This document shows positions 37,764 to 46,648 of a stretch of DNA of 64,000 bases, piece by piece. The DNA is from Roseicella aerolata (GTDB taxonomy: Bacteria > Pseudomonadota > Alphaproteobacteria > Acetobacterales > Acetobacteraceae). The DNA lies in the NCBI RefSeq assembly GCF_020523605.1, contig NZ_JAJAQI010000003.1, forward strand, positions 124,001 through 188,000, in the 5' to 3' direction. The number at the start of each line of letters is the position of its first letter. Positions within the stretch are counted from its first letter, which is position 1. The notes under the pieces are model-generated. The model was given only the letters and a program-made list of their open reading frames with translations, was not told the origin of the DNA and ran no database searches. A program made the position numbers and the translations under genes.

Positions 37764-37984
37764 TCCGCCACCCCCAGCAGCGCGCGCAGGCTGGCGGCGC
37801 ATACCAGCGTGCGACCGCCCACCTTCAGCAGCCGCAGCTTCCCGGCCGCGCCATGCCGGTAGAGCGTCGCGCGGGACAGGCCCGAGACGCGGCAGGCGTC
37901 GTTGAGGGTGTAGGACAGCGGCGCGGGCGCCGTGCTGCGCTGGGGGGCGGAGGGGCGGCCGGCGGTCGTCTCGGCAAGGTGCAT
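37760..37984 (-). CDS. AlpA-like helix-turn-helix protein (excisionase/regulator)
   Basis: A 74-residue MerR/AlpA-type winged-helix protein: YTLNDACRVSGLSRATLYRH is the helix-turn-helix, followed by the wing KLRLLKVGGRTLV. In P4-like elements AlpA regulates the integrase and helps excision. It is the first intact gene of the minus-strand block, and two inverted repeats lie just upstream, so self-regulation is plausible. Confidence 0.75.
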   Translation of the reverse strand: MHLAETTAGRPSAPQRSTAPAPLSYTLNDACRVSGLSRATLYRHGAAGKLRLLKVGGRTLVCAASLRALLGVAE

Positions 37985-37985
37985 G

Positions 37986-38089
37986 GTGTCGCCTCATCAA
38001 CCATGGCGCGTATTGCGTCAGGGCGACACACTTAATAATCAGCATTTCCCGCGCCTGAGAGCGGAAAGCCGCGGAAACTCGTTTCCGCG
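37986..38089 (-). promoter_or_regulatory. Inverted repeats upstream of the HTH gene
   Basis: Two symmetric sites: GTGTCGCC (37986) with GGCGACAC (38022), 28 bp apart, and the compact palindrome CGCGGAAAC-TC-GTTTCCGCG (38070-38089), preceded by another GCGGAAA. A TATTAA on the minus strand near 38037-38032 could be a -10 box. This is the likely control region of the element's main operon. Confidence 0.45.
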
Positions 38090-38097
38090 CCCTCGTC

Positions 38098-39199
38098 CTA
38101 TTCCGGGCACCAGGCTGCCAGCCAATCGCGGATCGTCGTCTCTCCGGGCGCGTCATCGCCCAACTCGGCGTCGCACCAAGCGATCATGCGTCGGAACAAC
38201 TCCGGCCGTGGGGGAAGTCCATCCGGGTCTAGTGCCAACCGGACAAGCTCGCGGATGAACGTGTCTCGGCCCTTGTGGGGAGGTCGTCCAGTGAAGTTGG
38301 CGCGGCCAGGCTTCCGATCCTTGGCGGGGATCCTGGGGGCGTCGGCCAGGCTATGAGGGGCAGGCCAGATCCGTAGCAACTCGCCAGCGTCGATCAGGAT
38401 GCCGCAGAACAACAGCCGGTATTGGACCGGGTAATCGTGATGCCGGGGGAAAGGCACGACGCCTGTCTGGGTGAGAGTAACGGGTGCGCGCAGTAGCTCG
38501 GGCGGCACTCGCTCCCTGCATATCGGCCACGGCTCGTTGTCCCACTTCGGCTCGCGCTCGCCTCGCCATCCGTATGCGGCGAGTTCTCCCGCGGCCAGGG
38601 CGCGGCGCAGCGCCTCGGATGCCGCCCAGATTTCCTCATGCCACGCCCCCCATTGGGACAGGCGAGGGCGCATGTCGGCTGCGATCTCGCGGGCTGTCTC
38701 TGCAAGCAGCTCGGGCGTCGGATGGCTCAGGCATCGGACTGTTTCCGCCGCTATCGCCGCCTCATTCAACAGGCCATCAACCTCATCTAACATACGGCGA
38801 GCCGCGTCCCGGTCCGCCTCGATCGCCTGCGCCTCAATCTCATCCATCATCGCCATGGCGCCGCGCTGCAATTCCATCTGGCGCCGCCGCATGGCGCCAG
38901 TCTCGGAGCCGCATGGCGCCAGTCTCGGACTTGAGCATGATGGAGGTGCGCAAGGCCGCCGCCAGCCAAGGGCTTTCGCTCTCGATTGCATTCGGATTTG
39001 CCGCCGCCCAATCCAGCATATCAGCCACTGCCTCGGGCGCGGCCTCGAACCAACGCTCGGCGCCGAAGTAAAAAACCTCGTTCCACCAGTCGGGCGGCAC
39101 GGCGTGCTTGAATGTGATCCAGGCGAGGGCCGTGCCGACTGTCTCCCACCCACTCGGCACATATTTCGCGCCTTGTGGCGCAGCCTGAATGTCGCTCAT
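38098..39199 (-). pseudogene. Gene of unknown function split by a 22-bp tandem duplication
   Basis: Two overlapping frames form one ancestral gene. The first starts at 39199 (MSDIQAAPQGAKYVPSGWET) and runs to SETGAM; the second contains SETGAM again and continues RRRQMELQRG to a stop at 38098. Exactly at the junction a 22-bp unit is present twice (38886-38907 and 38908-38929), which shifts the frame by one. Removal of one unit restores a 359-residue protein. The protein is soluble, acidic and helical, with a C-terminal AWCDAELGDDAPGETTIRDW segment; no family is recognised. As written, translation would stop at 38840. Confidence 0.75.
38886..38929. repeat. 22-bp perfect tandem duplication
   Basis: Two identical copies of a 22-bp unit starting GCCGCATGGCGCC and ending TCTCGGA, with no spacer. 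It lies inside the gene at 38098-39199 and changes its reading frame. Confidence 0.92.
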
Positions 39200-39748
39200 G
39201 CCGCAGCCTCCCTCTACGCCCGCGCCAGCAAAGCGCCGCCCGGGCGCGGGGTCGTCAACTCGTCAAGAAGTGCTGGCGTGGTAGGGGTATGGTCAGCCTG
39301 TGGCATTGGGGCTCCGTCCCGTTCTGCGGGTCAGGCGTGCGCTGGGGCTCCATCCCGGCGCGCGCCGCCTTTGATGCCGGGGAACCGCCTCGGCGCGGAT
39401 CACGTCACTAGCGCGGCGACACTGCCCGGCCAGGCTTCAGGCGCAGTACGCGCGGGTGTGAGGACATGAGAGCGCCGGAAAGGCCGCCCTCAGAAAAGGG
39501 CCATTGGGGTGGCGATATCCCTGCGAACAGGCGGGACCAGGCCGGCCACGCGCGAGGCCCACGGGCGCCTCCGCTGAGATGTGTGTGCGTCCCGGCCAGC
39601 GCCGGGCGGCACATCGTGGCGCCGCTCGGCGGGTTTTGGGGATTCGGGGGATTTCGGGGAGCCACCCCAGAGCCACACAAACTGTCCCGGCGCAGGGGTT
39701 TTGGGCTTTGTGGGGATTTTGGGGAGAGGACGGAAAGCGCGAAGCGCA
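39200..39748. other. Gap between broken gene and integrase, no gene
   Basis: About 550 bp. The open frames here have low-complexity Pro/Ser/Gly content with no conserved block or translation signal. Nothing recognisable; it may carry the promoter of the broken gene. Confidence 0.45.
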
Positions 39749-41104
39749 TCACGCGCTCGCCTCGCGCTTCCGCAGCCTCACCACCTTGCCGGCACCGGCC
39801 GCAGCAGGGCGGGCGCAGTAGGCCGCCCATGCCTCCATCATCTTCCGCCGCTTCGCCAGCTTGTCGCCGCGTTCATAGGCCGCCTGTGCCTTGTCGCGGA
39901 TCGTGTGCGCCAGCGCCGCCTCTGCGATCTCAAGGGGAAAGGATGCTTCCTCCCCCACCCAATCCCGGCAGGTGCTGCGGAAGCCGTGCGCCGTGATAGG
40001 GCGGCCGGCGGCATCCACCCATTGCGGACCGCTCTCGCCCTCATTCATCCGGCGCAGCAGCATGAGCATGGACATTTGCGAGAGCGCGCCGCCGGCCCCG
40101 CTCTTGAAGATCCAGTCCTCGGGATCGGCCTCGCCATTCTCGGGCAGCAGCCCTTGCAGGATCGCCATGGCGGCAGGCGAGAGCGGAATGCGGTGCTCCC
40201 GCCCGGCCTTCATGCGTGCCGCCGGGACGATCCACATGGCTTCGTCCATGTCGATTTCCCGCCAACGCGCGCCCAATACCTCGCCAGTCCTGGCCGCGGT
40301 CAGAATAGCGAAGCGCAGCGCCAGGGCGGTTGTCGCCGGCCGCTCCGCCAGCGCCGCCATGAAGGCGCCGATCCGCTTGTACGGCAGCGCCGGATGGTGC
40401 CCGTCCTCTCCCGTCGTCTCGCGCAGCCGGGCCTTCAGTTTGTTCGGGCTGCCCAGCAGGGGTTTCAGGTTCCCGCGCCAGGCAGCAGGATTGAACCCCC
40501 GCGGCCGGAAGCCCAGCGCGGCGGCATAGTCGAACACCGCCTCCATCCGGCCGCGCAGGCGGCTCGCCGTCTCGGGCTTGCTCGCCCAGATGGGGCGCAG
40601 CACGGCCAGCACGTCATCCGTGCCGATCTCGGCAATCGGCGTCTCGCCAAGGCTTGGGTAGGCGTAGGTTTCCAGGGTGCTGCGCCATTGCGCCCGGTGG
40701 ATCGGGTTCTTCCACTCCGCCTCACGGGCCGCGATGCAGGCTTCAGCCAAGGACCGGAAGGTATGGGCGAGAGCCTTGCGGGCCGCTGCGGCGGCCTGGC
40801 GCTGCGCTTCCCGGCGGGCGTCAACGGGATCGGCGCCGGTCCGCGCCAGCGCCCGCAGCTCGGCCGCCTTCTCGCGCGCCGCTGCCAGCGTCACCCCCTC
40901 GGGCGGATCGCCATAGGAGCCAAGGCCGGCCTCACGGGTGCGCCCGGCCAGCGTGTAGCGCAACAGCCATGACTTGCTGCCGCCGGGCGTGATCTGGAGG
41001 AACAGGCCATCGCCGTCCGGGAACGTGACGGGCCGGGGCTTGGTGCCGGGCCTAGCTCCCGGATGCTTCGCTGCCGCAACTTCCCGCGCCGTGAGCTTGC
41101 CCAT
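39749..41104 (-). CDS. P4-type tyrosine recombinase (integrase)
   Basis: A 451-residue integrase. The N-terminal DUF4102 arm-binding domain is about residues 1-95 (KLTAREV, then DGLFLQITPGGSKSWLLRY), the SAM-like core-binding domain about 110-200, and the catalytic domain follows. Catalytic residues are Arg272 in AARTGEVLGAR, His373 and Arg376 in TAHGFRSTCRD, and Tyr410 in AQAAYERGD. This group integrates into tRNA 3' ends, which fits the tRNA-Ser core repeat. The start codon is about 180 bp from the attR core, and the gene points into the element. Confidence 0.95.
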   Translation of the reverse strand: MGKLTAREVAAAKHPGARPGTKPRPVTFPDGDGLFLQITPGGSKSWLLRYTLAGRTREAGLGSYGDPPEGVTLAAAREKAAELRALARTGADPVDARREAQRQAAAAARKALAHTFRSLAEACIAAREAEWKNPIHRAQWRSTLETYAYPSLGETPIAEIGTDDVLAVLRPIWASKPETASRLRGRMEAVFDYAAALGFRPRGFNPAAWRGNLKPLLGSPNKLKARLRETTGEDGHHPALPYKRIGAFMAALAERPATTALALRFAILTAARTGEVLGARWREIDMDEAMWIVPAARMKAGREHRIPLSPAAMAILQGLLPENGEADPEDWIFKSGAGGALSQMSMLMLLRRMNEGESGPQWVDAAGRPITAHGFRSTCRDWVGEEASFPLEIAEAALAHTIRDKAQAAYERGDKLAKRRKMMEAWAAYCARPAAAGAGKVVRLRKREASA

Positions 41105-41147
41105 GGTCCCGCCTTGCCCGCCTCGGCCGAAGGGCAGGGCTACCGCC

Positions 41148-41168
41148 TACCCCATTGGCTACCCCATT
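41148..41168 (+). repeat. Right pair of TACCCCATT motifs
   Basis: TACCCCATT at 41148-41156 and 41160-41168, 12 bp apart start to start, between the integrase start and attR. They match the left-end pair and are candidate arm-type integrase sites. Confidence 0.55.
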
Positions 41169-41287
41169 CTTGGCATGGGCAAACCTGAACCGTCTAGATA
41201 CGGAATGAGACAGATTGTCCGCTAAGCTATTGAGATTCAGAGAATATTGCGATGGGCTGAGACAGCGTGATGTGGGGGTACTAAGGA

Positions 41288-41301
41288 CACCCTCTCCGCC
41301 A
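41288..41301 (+). repeat. Attachment site repeat, right (attR core)
   Basis: CACCCTCTCCGCCA, identical to the 3' end of tRNA-Ser. It marks the right boundary of the element. Bases 41302-41519 beyond it hold no supported gene. Confidence 0.85.
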
Positions 41302-41519
41302 GTCCGCCTTTGGCCGCTTGCCAGAGACCCCCCCCGGCCGGGCGGCGCAGCCGTCCCGGGAAGCGGTCGTCAGATGGCCCATCCTCCGGACGCACTGCGT
41401 CCAGCCTGCGACCCGCTTTCTTCATCCAGGCCGGCCGAATTGGGTTGGCCGGCACGCCGTCGAGCGCGCAGGCCAACAGCATCGGATTCCACAGGTGGCG
41501 GCCGGCCACCCGATGGCCA

Positions 41520-42755
41520 TCACTGGCGAGACGGCAGAAGCAGGGTTACCGCCCAACAGCAGGCGAGCATGACCGTGGCGCCCGCGAGGCAGGCGGGAAG
41601 GCCACCCGACCCATAGAGCAGACCGGACAGGAGAATGCCCGTGAAGCGTCCCACGGCATTTGCGGCGTAGTAGAAGCCGACATCCTCGGCCGCCTTTTCC
41701 GTCCCTGCATAGGCGAGGACCAGGTAGGAATGGACCGAGGAGTTCACCGCGAAGACGAATCCGAAGACGGTGAGACCAACTGCCACAAGGAGGTCCGGCT
41801 GCATGAGGCCGGCCACCAGCGCCAGTGTCAGGGCTGCCGTAATGGCGACCAGCGCCAGGGACCAGAGCCGGACGGCCGGAACCTCGGTGCGCAGCCCATC
41901 CTCGCTCCGCCGCACCAGCGCCGGCGCCGCCGCCTGGACGAAGCCGTAGCCGATGGTCCAGGCGGCCAGGAATCCGCCCACCATGGTGAAGGTCCAGCCA
42001 GAGGCGTAGAGGAAGACCGGCAGCCCGACCACGAACCAGATGTCGCGCGCGCCGAAGAGAAAGACCCGCGCCGCGGCCAGCAGGTTCACGCCCCGGCTCC
42101 TCGCGAAGAACTCCCTGGCCGAGGTCGAGGCCTTGGCCTTTCCCATCAGAGGTGGCAGGGAGAGCATGACACCCGCCAGCACCAGCGCCAGGGCCGTCGC
42201 CATGGCCCAGAGCGCCCCGCGGAAGCCGAGCACCTCCAGCAGCAGGCCGCCCAGGAAGAAACCGGCGCCCTTCATCGCGTTCTTGCTGCCGGTGAAGAAC
42301 GCCACCCAGCGGAACAGCCGGCCGCTCGCCTCCCCGGCCGTCAGCTTGATGGCCGATTTGCTCGCCGTCTTGGTGAGGTCCTTGGCCATGCCGCAGACGC
42401 CCTGGGCGGCCACCACCCAGGCGACCGAGAGCGCCGGCGCCCAGCCCGGCGACACCGCCGAGAGCATGAGGAAGCCGCCGATCTGCGTCGCCAGGCCCGC
42501 CGCCAGCATGCGGGTGATGCCGAAGCGTGTCGCCAGCCAGCCGCCGATCAGGTTCGCCCCGATCCCCGCGGCCTCATAGAGCAGGAAGAGAAAGGCGAGG
42601 GTGAAGGGCGAATAGCCCAGCCGGAAGAAGTGCAGCAGCACCAGCATCCGCAGCGCGCCATCGGTCAGGGTGAAGCCCCAATAGGCCGCGGTGACGATGG
42701 CATAGTTGCGCGCCGCGGCGATGCCAGGCGCGGGCGCGGCGGCGGCGGTGCTCAT
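41520..42755 (-). CDS. arsJ: ArsJ-type organoarsenical efflux MFS transporter
   Basis: A 411-residue, 11-12-helix major-facilitator protein (NYAIVTAAYWGFTLTDGALR at the N-terminus, then LGYSPFTLAFLFLLYEAAGI). Together with the adjacent glyceraldehyde-3-phosphate dehydrogenase this is the ArsJ arrangement, in which GAPDH makes 1-arseno-3-phosphoglycerate from arsenate and ArsJ exports it; the product then decays outside. The identification rests on the neighbour and on the typical sequence MAKDLTKTASKSAIK. It starts 4 bp after the GAPDH stop. Confidence 0.88.
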   Translation of the reverse strand: MSTAAAAPAPGIAAARNYAIVTAAYWGFTLTDGALRMLVLLHFFRLGYSPFTLAFLFLLYEAAGIGANLIGGWLATRFGITRMLAAGLATQIGGFLMLSAVSPGWAPALSVAWVVAAQGVCGMAKDLTKTASKSAIKLTAGEASGRLFRWVAFFTGSKNAMKGAGFFLGGLLLEVLGFRGALWAMATALALVLAGVMLSLPPLMGKAKASTSAREFFARSRGVNLLAAARVFLFGARDIWFVVGLPVFLYASGWTFTMVGGFLAAWTIGYGFVQAAAPALVRRSEDGLRTEVPAVRLWSLALVAITAALTLALVAGLMQPDLLVAVGLTVFGFVFAVNSSVHSYLVLAYAGTEKAAEDVGFYYAANAVGRFTGILLSGLLYGSGGLPACLAGATVMLACCWAVTLLLPSRQ

Positions 42756-42759
42756 CGGC

Positions 42760-43806
42760 TCAGATCCCGGCCTCGGCCATGTGGCAGGCCAGGTCCACCA
42801 TGCGGCAGGCATAGCCCATCTCGTTGTCATACCAGGCATAGAGCTTCAGCAGCGTGCCGTCGGTGACCATGGTGCTGGGTGCGTCCAGGATGCTGCTGCG
42901 GGTGTCGCGGGCATAATCGGCCGAGACCAGAGGCCGCTCCTCGTAGCCCAGGATGCCGGCCAGCGGCCCCTCCGCCGCAGCGCGGAACAGGGCGTTGACC
43001 TCCTCCGGCGTCGTCTCCCGCCGCAACTCGAAGACGCAGTCCGTCAGGCTGGCATTGAGCACCGGCGCGCGCACCGCATGGCCGTTCAGCCTGCCCTTCA
43101 GCTCCGGATAGATCAGGCCGATGGCCGTGGCGCTGCCCGTGGTCGTCGGCTGCAGGCTGAGCATGGCGCTGCGGGCCCGCCGCAGGTCCCTGTGCGGCGC
43201 GTCCTGCACCAGGTTCGTGTTGGTCGGGTCGTGGATGGTGGTGATCTGGCCGTGGCGGATGCCGATCGCCTCCTGCACCACCTTCACCAGCGGCGCGAGG
43301 CAGTTGGTGGTGCAGGAGGCGGCGGTGACGATGCTGTGCCGCGCCGGGTCATAGAGCTGGTGGTTCACCCCGACCACGACATTCAGCACGCTGTCGGACC
43401 TGACGGGCGCCGCGACGATCACGCGCTTCGCCCCGCGCCGCAGGTGCCCCTCCAGCATCTCGGGTGAGAGGAATTTGCCGGTGCATTCCAGCACCAGATC
43501 CACGCCCAGCTCGCCCCAGGGGATCTCGGCCGGATGGGTATGGGCGGAGAAGGTCAGTCGCCGCTCACCGATACGGATGGCCTCTTCGCCCTCCACCGCG
43601 AAGCGCGGCCCGCGCCAGCGGCCCTGGACGCTGTCGAACTCGAGCAGATGCGCGGTCGCAGTCGCCCCACCCTTGATTTCATTGAGATGCGCCACCTCCA
43701 GACGGTTGCCGCGACGCGGGTCCTCCTCCGGTCGCTCCGCCGCGCCCAGGGCCGCCCGCAGCGCCAGGCGGCCGATGCGGCCCATGCCGCTGATCCCGAC
43801 CCGCAT
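42760..43806 (-). CDS. gapdh: ArsJ-associated glyceraldehyde-3-phosphate dehydrogenase
   Basis: A 348-residue GAPDH. It has the Rossmann start [17 protein letters not shown], the catalytic Cys165 in [12 protein letters not shown], and the late [14 protein letters not shown] block. Its place between an ArsR-ArsC protein and ArsJ shows an arsenate-detoxification role rather than central glycolysis. Its start is 1 bp from the upstream stop. Confidence 0.92.
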   Translation of the reverse strand: MRVGISGMGRIGRLALRAALGAAERPEEDPRRGNRLEVAHLNEIKGGATATAHLLEFDSVQGRWRGPRFAVEGEEAIRIGERRLTFSAHTHPAEIPWGELGVDLVLECTGKFLSPEMLEGHLRRGAKRVIVAAPVRSDSVLNVVVGVNHQLYDPARHSIVTAASCTTNCLAPLVKVVQEAIGIRHGQITTIHDPTNTNLVQDAPHRDLRRARSAMLSLQPTTTGSATAIGLIYPELKGRLNGHAVRAPVLNASLTDCVFELRRETTPEEVNALFRAAAEGPLAGILGYEERPLVSADYARDTRSSILDAPSTMVTDGTLLKLYAWYDNEMGYACRMVDLACHMAEAGI

Positions 43807-43807
43807 C

Positions 43808-44668
43808 TCAGCGCGCCATCATCGCGTGCGGGTCGGCCAGCTCGTCCAACCGCGCCTTCAGCGCCAAGCGGTCCAGCGAGGCAAAGGGCAGGCTGGTGAA
43901 GATCTCGATCCGCCGCCGCAATCCGGCATGCAACTCGTTCAGCAGCGTCGCCCGCTCCGCCGTGCTGCCGGTGAACTTGGCCGGGTCCGGCAGCGGCCAG
44001 GCGGCGGTGATGGTGGTGTCGCCGAAATCCGGGCAGACCTGCCCGGCGATGCTGTCGCAGAGGGTGATCACGAAATCCATGCGCGGCGCGCCCGGCCCGC
44101 AGAACTCGGCCCAGGACTTGGAGCGCAGGCGGGAGACGTCGTGGCCCAGCGCCTTGAGTTGCGCCAGTACTTCCGGCAGCGGGCCCTCGCGTGAGGGCTC
44201 GGATCCCGCGGAGTAGGCGGCGAAACGCCCGGGCGCGGCCTTGGCCAGGATGGCCTCGGCCATGATCGAGCGGGCCGAATTGCGGGTGCAGAGGAACAGC
44301 ACGTGGAAGGCCGGGGGTTGCATGGCGTCTCTCTCCCAGGAGGCGGCATCCATCAGGCGGCCGAGATCGCCACAGCGGCCGGGCTCGTCGCCGCAACAGG
44401 CCTCGGCCAGGAAGGCGAGCAGGCCGCGCAGACGGGCGACCTGAGCCGCGTAGATCAGGCTGCGGCCCTGGCGCGTGGCGGCGATCAGACCCGCCTGGTC
44501 CAGGGCGCGGAGATGAAAGGACAGGGTGGAGGGCGGGACGCCGAGACGCGCCGCGGCCTCGCCGGCCGCCAGCCCGCTCGGCCCTGCCCCGAGCAGGATG
44601 CGCAACAGGTCGAGCCGGGTGGGCTGCCCCAGCGCCGCGAAGGCGAAGGCTGCATCGTCGGTTTCCAT
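43808..44668 (-). CDS. ArsR regulator fused to arsenate reductase (LMW-PTP type)
   Basis: A 286-residue fusion. Residues about 1-105 are an ArsR/SmtB winged-helix repressor ([18 protein letters not shown]) with vicinal cysteines at 91-92 and Cys99 ([10 protein letters not shown]) that probably bind arsenite. Residues about 120-260 are a low-molecular-weight phosphatase-fold arsenate reductase with the P-loop [10 protein letters not shown] (Cys127). The protein could sense arsenite and reduce arsenate. It is the first gene of the ars operon; no arsB/acr3 arsenite pump is in the window. Confidence 0.9.
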   Translation of the reverse strand: METDDAAFAFAALGQPTRLDLLRILLGAGPSGLAAGEAAARLGVPPSTLSFHLRALDQAGLIAATRQGRSLIYAAQVARLRGLLAFLAEACCGDEPGRCGDLGRLMDAASWERDAMQPPAFHVLFLCTRNSARSIMAEAILAKAAPGRFAAYSAGSEPSREGPLPEVLAQLKALGHDVSRLRSKSWAEFCGPGAPRMDFVITLCDSIAGQVCPDFGDTTITAAWPLPDPAKFTGSTAERATLLNELHAGLRRRIEIFTSLPFASLDRLALKARLDELADPHAMMAR

Positions 44669-45254
44669 GCTTCCACAATAATCGAAGGATGAGGCGGCGG
44701 CACGTGACCATTCGATGACGCCTTGCCGTCAGCCCAGGGGCGCCGCGGCCCCTTCCTCCGCCCCGCCTGATACGTCGCCATGGCCCTTGATGATCCGCGG
44801 CCCGTGGGCATGGCACAGCCTTCTGTGCCCAGGGAGAGGAGCGGCACTGTCCCGCGCAGGAGGGAACGAGGCCGGCTGCCGGCGCCAGGGCGGGGAAGCC
44901 TCAGCCCGGTAGCTGGGCCTCCAGGGACGCAGCCAGTCGCGTCGGGGGCCAGACGATGAACGCCGTTCCGCGAACGGGATCGGTTGCGCATGAAGTCGGA
45001 TGCGACAGGATGCCGCCCGGGGCGATGCCAGGGAGGCTCCCTCTCCGCCAGGCAACTGGCTGCGCCGGCCCTTCGGGGCTGCCGGGCATCCCGCTCGAAC
45101 CATCGCGCCTTCTGGTGACACATCTCTGATTTGTCTCGCCCGCGCGTCGTGTGGGACGACCCGATGGCATGAACACTTCCCGGTTGCGGACGCTCGGACG
45201 TCCGGTTCTGTCCTGCCTCCTATGCCGCGCCGCGGCGCGTCGCCGGGGCTGACC
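44669..45254. other. Region between ars operon and acyltransferase
   Basis: About 590 bp with no supported gene. Just upstream of the ars operon the minus strand reads TTCGATTATTGTGGAAGC, an AT-rich island and imperfect dyad that could hold the -10 box and ArsR operator. The remainder has only incidental open frames. Confidence 0.4.
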
Positions 45255-46316
45255 ATGCCGGACGGAACCGCCGCCCGGGAGGAACGCCGGGTACAGGGCC
45301 CCGCCCGGCCGGGCCGGGAACGCCGGTACGATATCGACCGGGCGAAGGGTCTCGCCATCCTGCTGGTCGTGGCCGGCCACCTGGTGGCGAACACAACCCC
45401 GCCGGGCGGCGAGTGGTATGAGCCGATGCGCTACGTGCTCTACCGCTTCCACATGCCCTTCTTCCTCTATCTGAGCGGGACCGTGGCGGTGCTGAGCGGC
45501 GTGCTGACGACGGCGCCGCCGGACTGGCCGCGGCAGATCCGGCGGCGGGCCGCACGGCTGCTGCCGCCCTTCTTCGCCATCGGCCTGTTCATTCTCGCCG
45601 CCAAGCTGGTCGCGATGCGGTTCGTGGTGGTCGACAACGCGCCGGCCGGGCTGCTGACTGGCCTGCAGAACCTGTTCTGGGAAACCGAGCGCAGCCCGGC
45701 CACCTCGGTCTGGTACCTGCTGGTTCTCTTCCTCTGCACCGTTTTCGCCATGCTGCTGATTCGCCGGATCGGCAGCACCGGTCTCGTTCTGGTCGGCCTT
45801 GTCCTGCAACTGCCGGCAATTCCCGAGATCGCCTATCTCGACCGTTTCGCGCATTTCTTCCTGTTCTTCGCCGCCGGAGTCTGGGTTGCGGAGCGGCAGG
45901 ACCGGCTGCTGCCCTTGATGGAGCGCTGGCAGCCGCTCTGGTGGGCGCTTTTCCTCCTCTCGCTTGCGGTCGCGATGACGGTCTGGGTCGGTGTCGTCAT
46001 TCTTGACGACTGGTGGTCCCTGGTGGTCTGCGGCCTGCTCTGCATCCCCGCCCTGCACGGGCTGATCCGGCGGCCGCCGATTGCGCGGCTGCAATGGCCG
46101 ATCACGCTCGGCCGCTATGCCATGGTGATCTATTTGTTCAACACGCTCGCCATTGGTGCGACCAAGGCACTGCTGATCCTGTTCGGCGTGGCCTACACGG
46201 CGGAGAATTTCCCGCTGCATCTGGCGGCGGCGATGGCCACCGGCGTACTGGTCCCGATCCTGCTGAAGGTGCTGGTATTCCGACGCGTTCCCGTGCTGGA
46301 CCGCATGACGGACTGA
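45255..46316 (+). CDS. Acyltransferase family 3 membrane protein
   Basis: A 353-residue multi-pass membrane protein of the acyltransferase 3 (OafA/YrhL) family. The N-terminus YDIDRAKGLAILLVVAGHLV has the conserved R-x-K/G...H pattern, and FHMPFFLYLSG matches the second conserved block. It probably O-acetylates or O-acylates a surface polysaccharide sugar. About ten hydrophobic helices follow. The ATG at 45255 precedes the conserved block by about 27 residues. Confidence 0.88.
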   Translation: MPDGTAAREERRVQGPARPGRERRYDIDRAKGLAILLVVAGHLVANTTPPGGEWYEPMRYVLYRFHMPFFLYLSGTVAVLSGVLTTAPPDWPRQIRRRAARLLPPFFAIGLFILAAKLVAMRFVVVDNAPAGLLTGLQNLFWETERSPATSVWYLLVLFLCTVFAMLLIRRIGSTGLVLVGLVLQLPAIPEIAYLDRFAHFFLFFAAGVWVAERQDRLLPLMERWQPLWWALFLLSLAVAMTVWVGVVILDDWWSLVVCGLLCIPALHGLIRRPPIARLQWPITLGRYAMVIYLFNTLAIGATKALLILFGVAYTAENFPLHLAAAMATGVLVPILLKVLVFRRVPVLDRMTD

Positions 46317-46648
46317 TCGCACCGGGCGGCGCCGAGACGCCGCGGCGCGGTGTGGGCCTGAGCCCGGCGCAGTCCGACGGTTCCCGATCGCCCGGGGCGC
46401 AGGACCGTGGCGGGGCCCCAAGGCTGTGGCCTGTCCAGGTCAACAGCAGGACGTGCGTGGCGCAGGCAGGCTGAGCGCCGCCGGTATCGGCGCAGAAACG
46501 TCTGGAATGCCTGGCCGCGCAATCCATCGCGGCAATACGTGGCCAGGCTGCCGGTCGGAGGTACTCCCGCACACGCAAAGCCGCTTCCCGGGCAGGGGCG
46601 CTGCCGCCCTTGGCGTGCTGCTGGCCCGAAGGGCGATGGGGCGCGTTG
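46317..46648. other. Gap between converging acyltransferase and GT2 genes
   Basis: About 330 bp, no supported gene. It contains short GC-rich dyads near 46325-46360 but no clear terminator. Confidence 0.4.

Noticed and set aside
39408-39830. 140-residue frame next to the integrase
   Set aside because: Its 3' half is Pro/Ser/Gly low-complexity, and its start lies within the integrase coding region; no family is recognisable.
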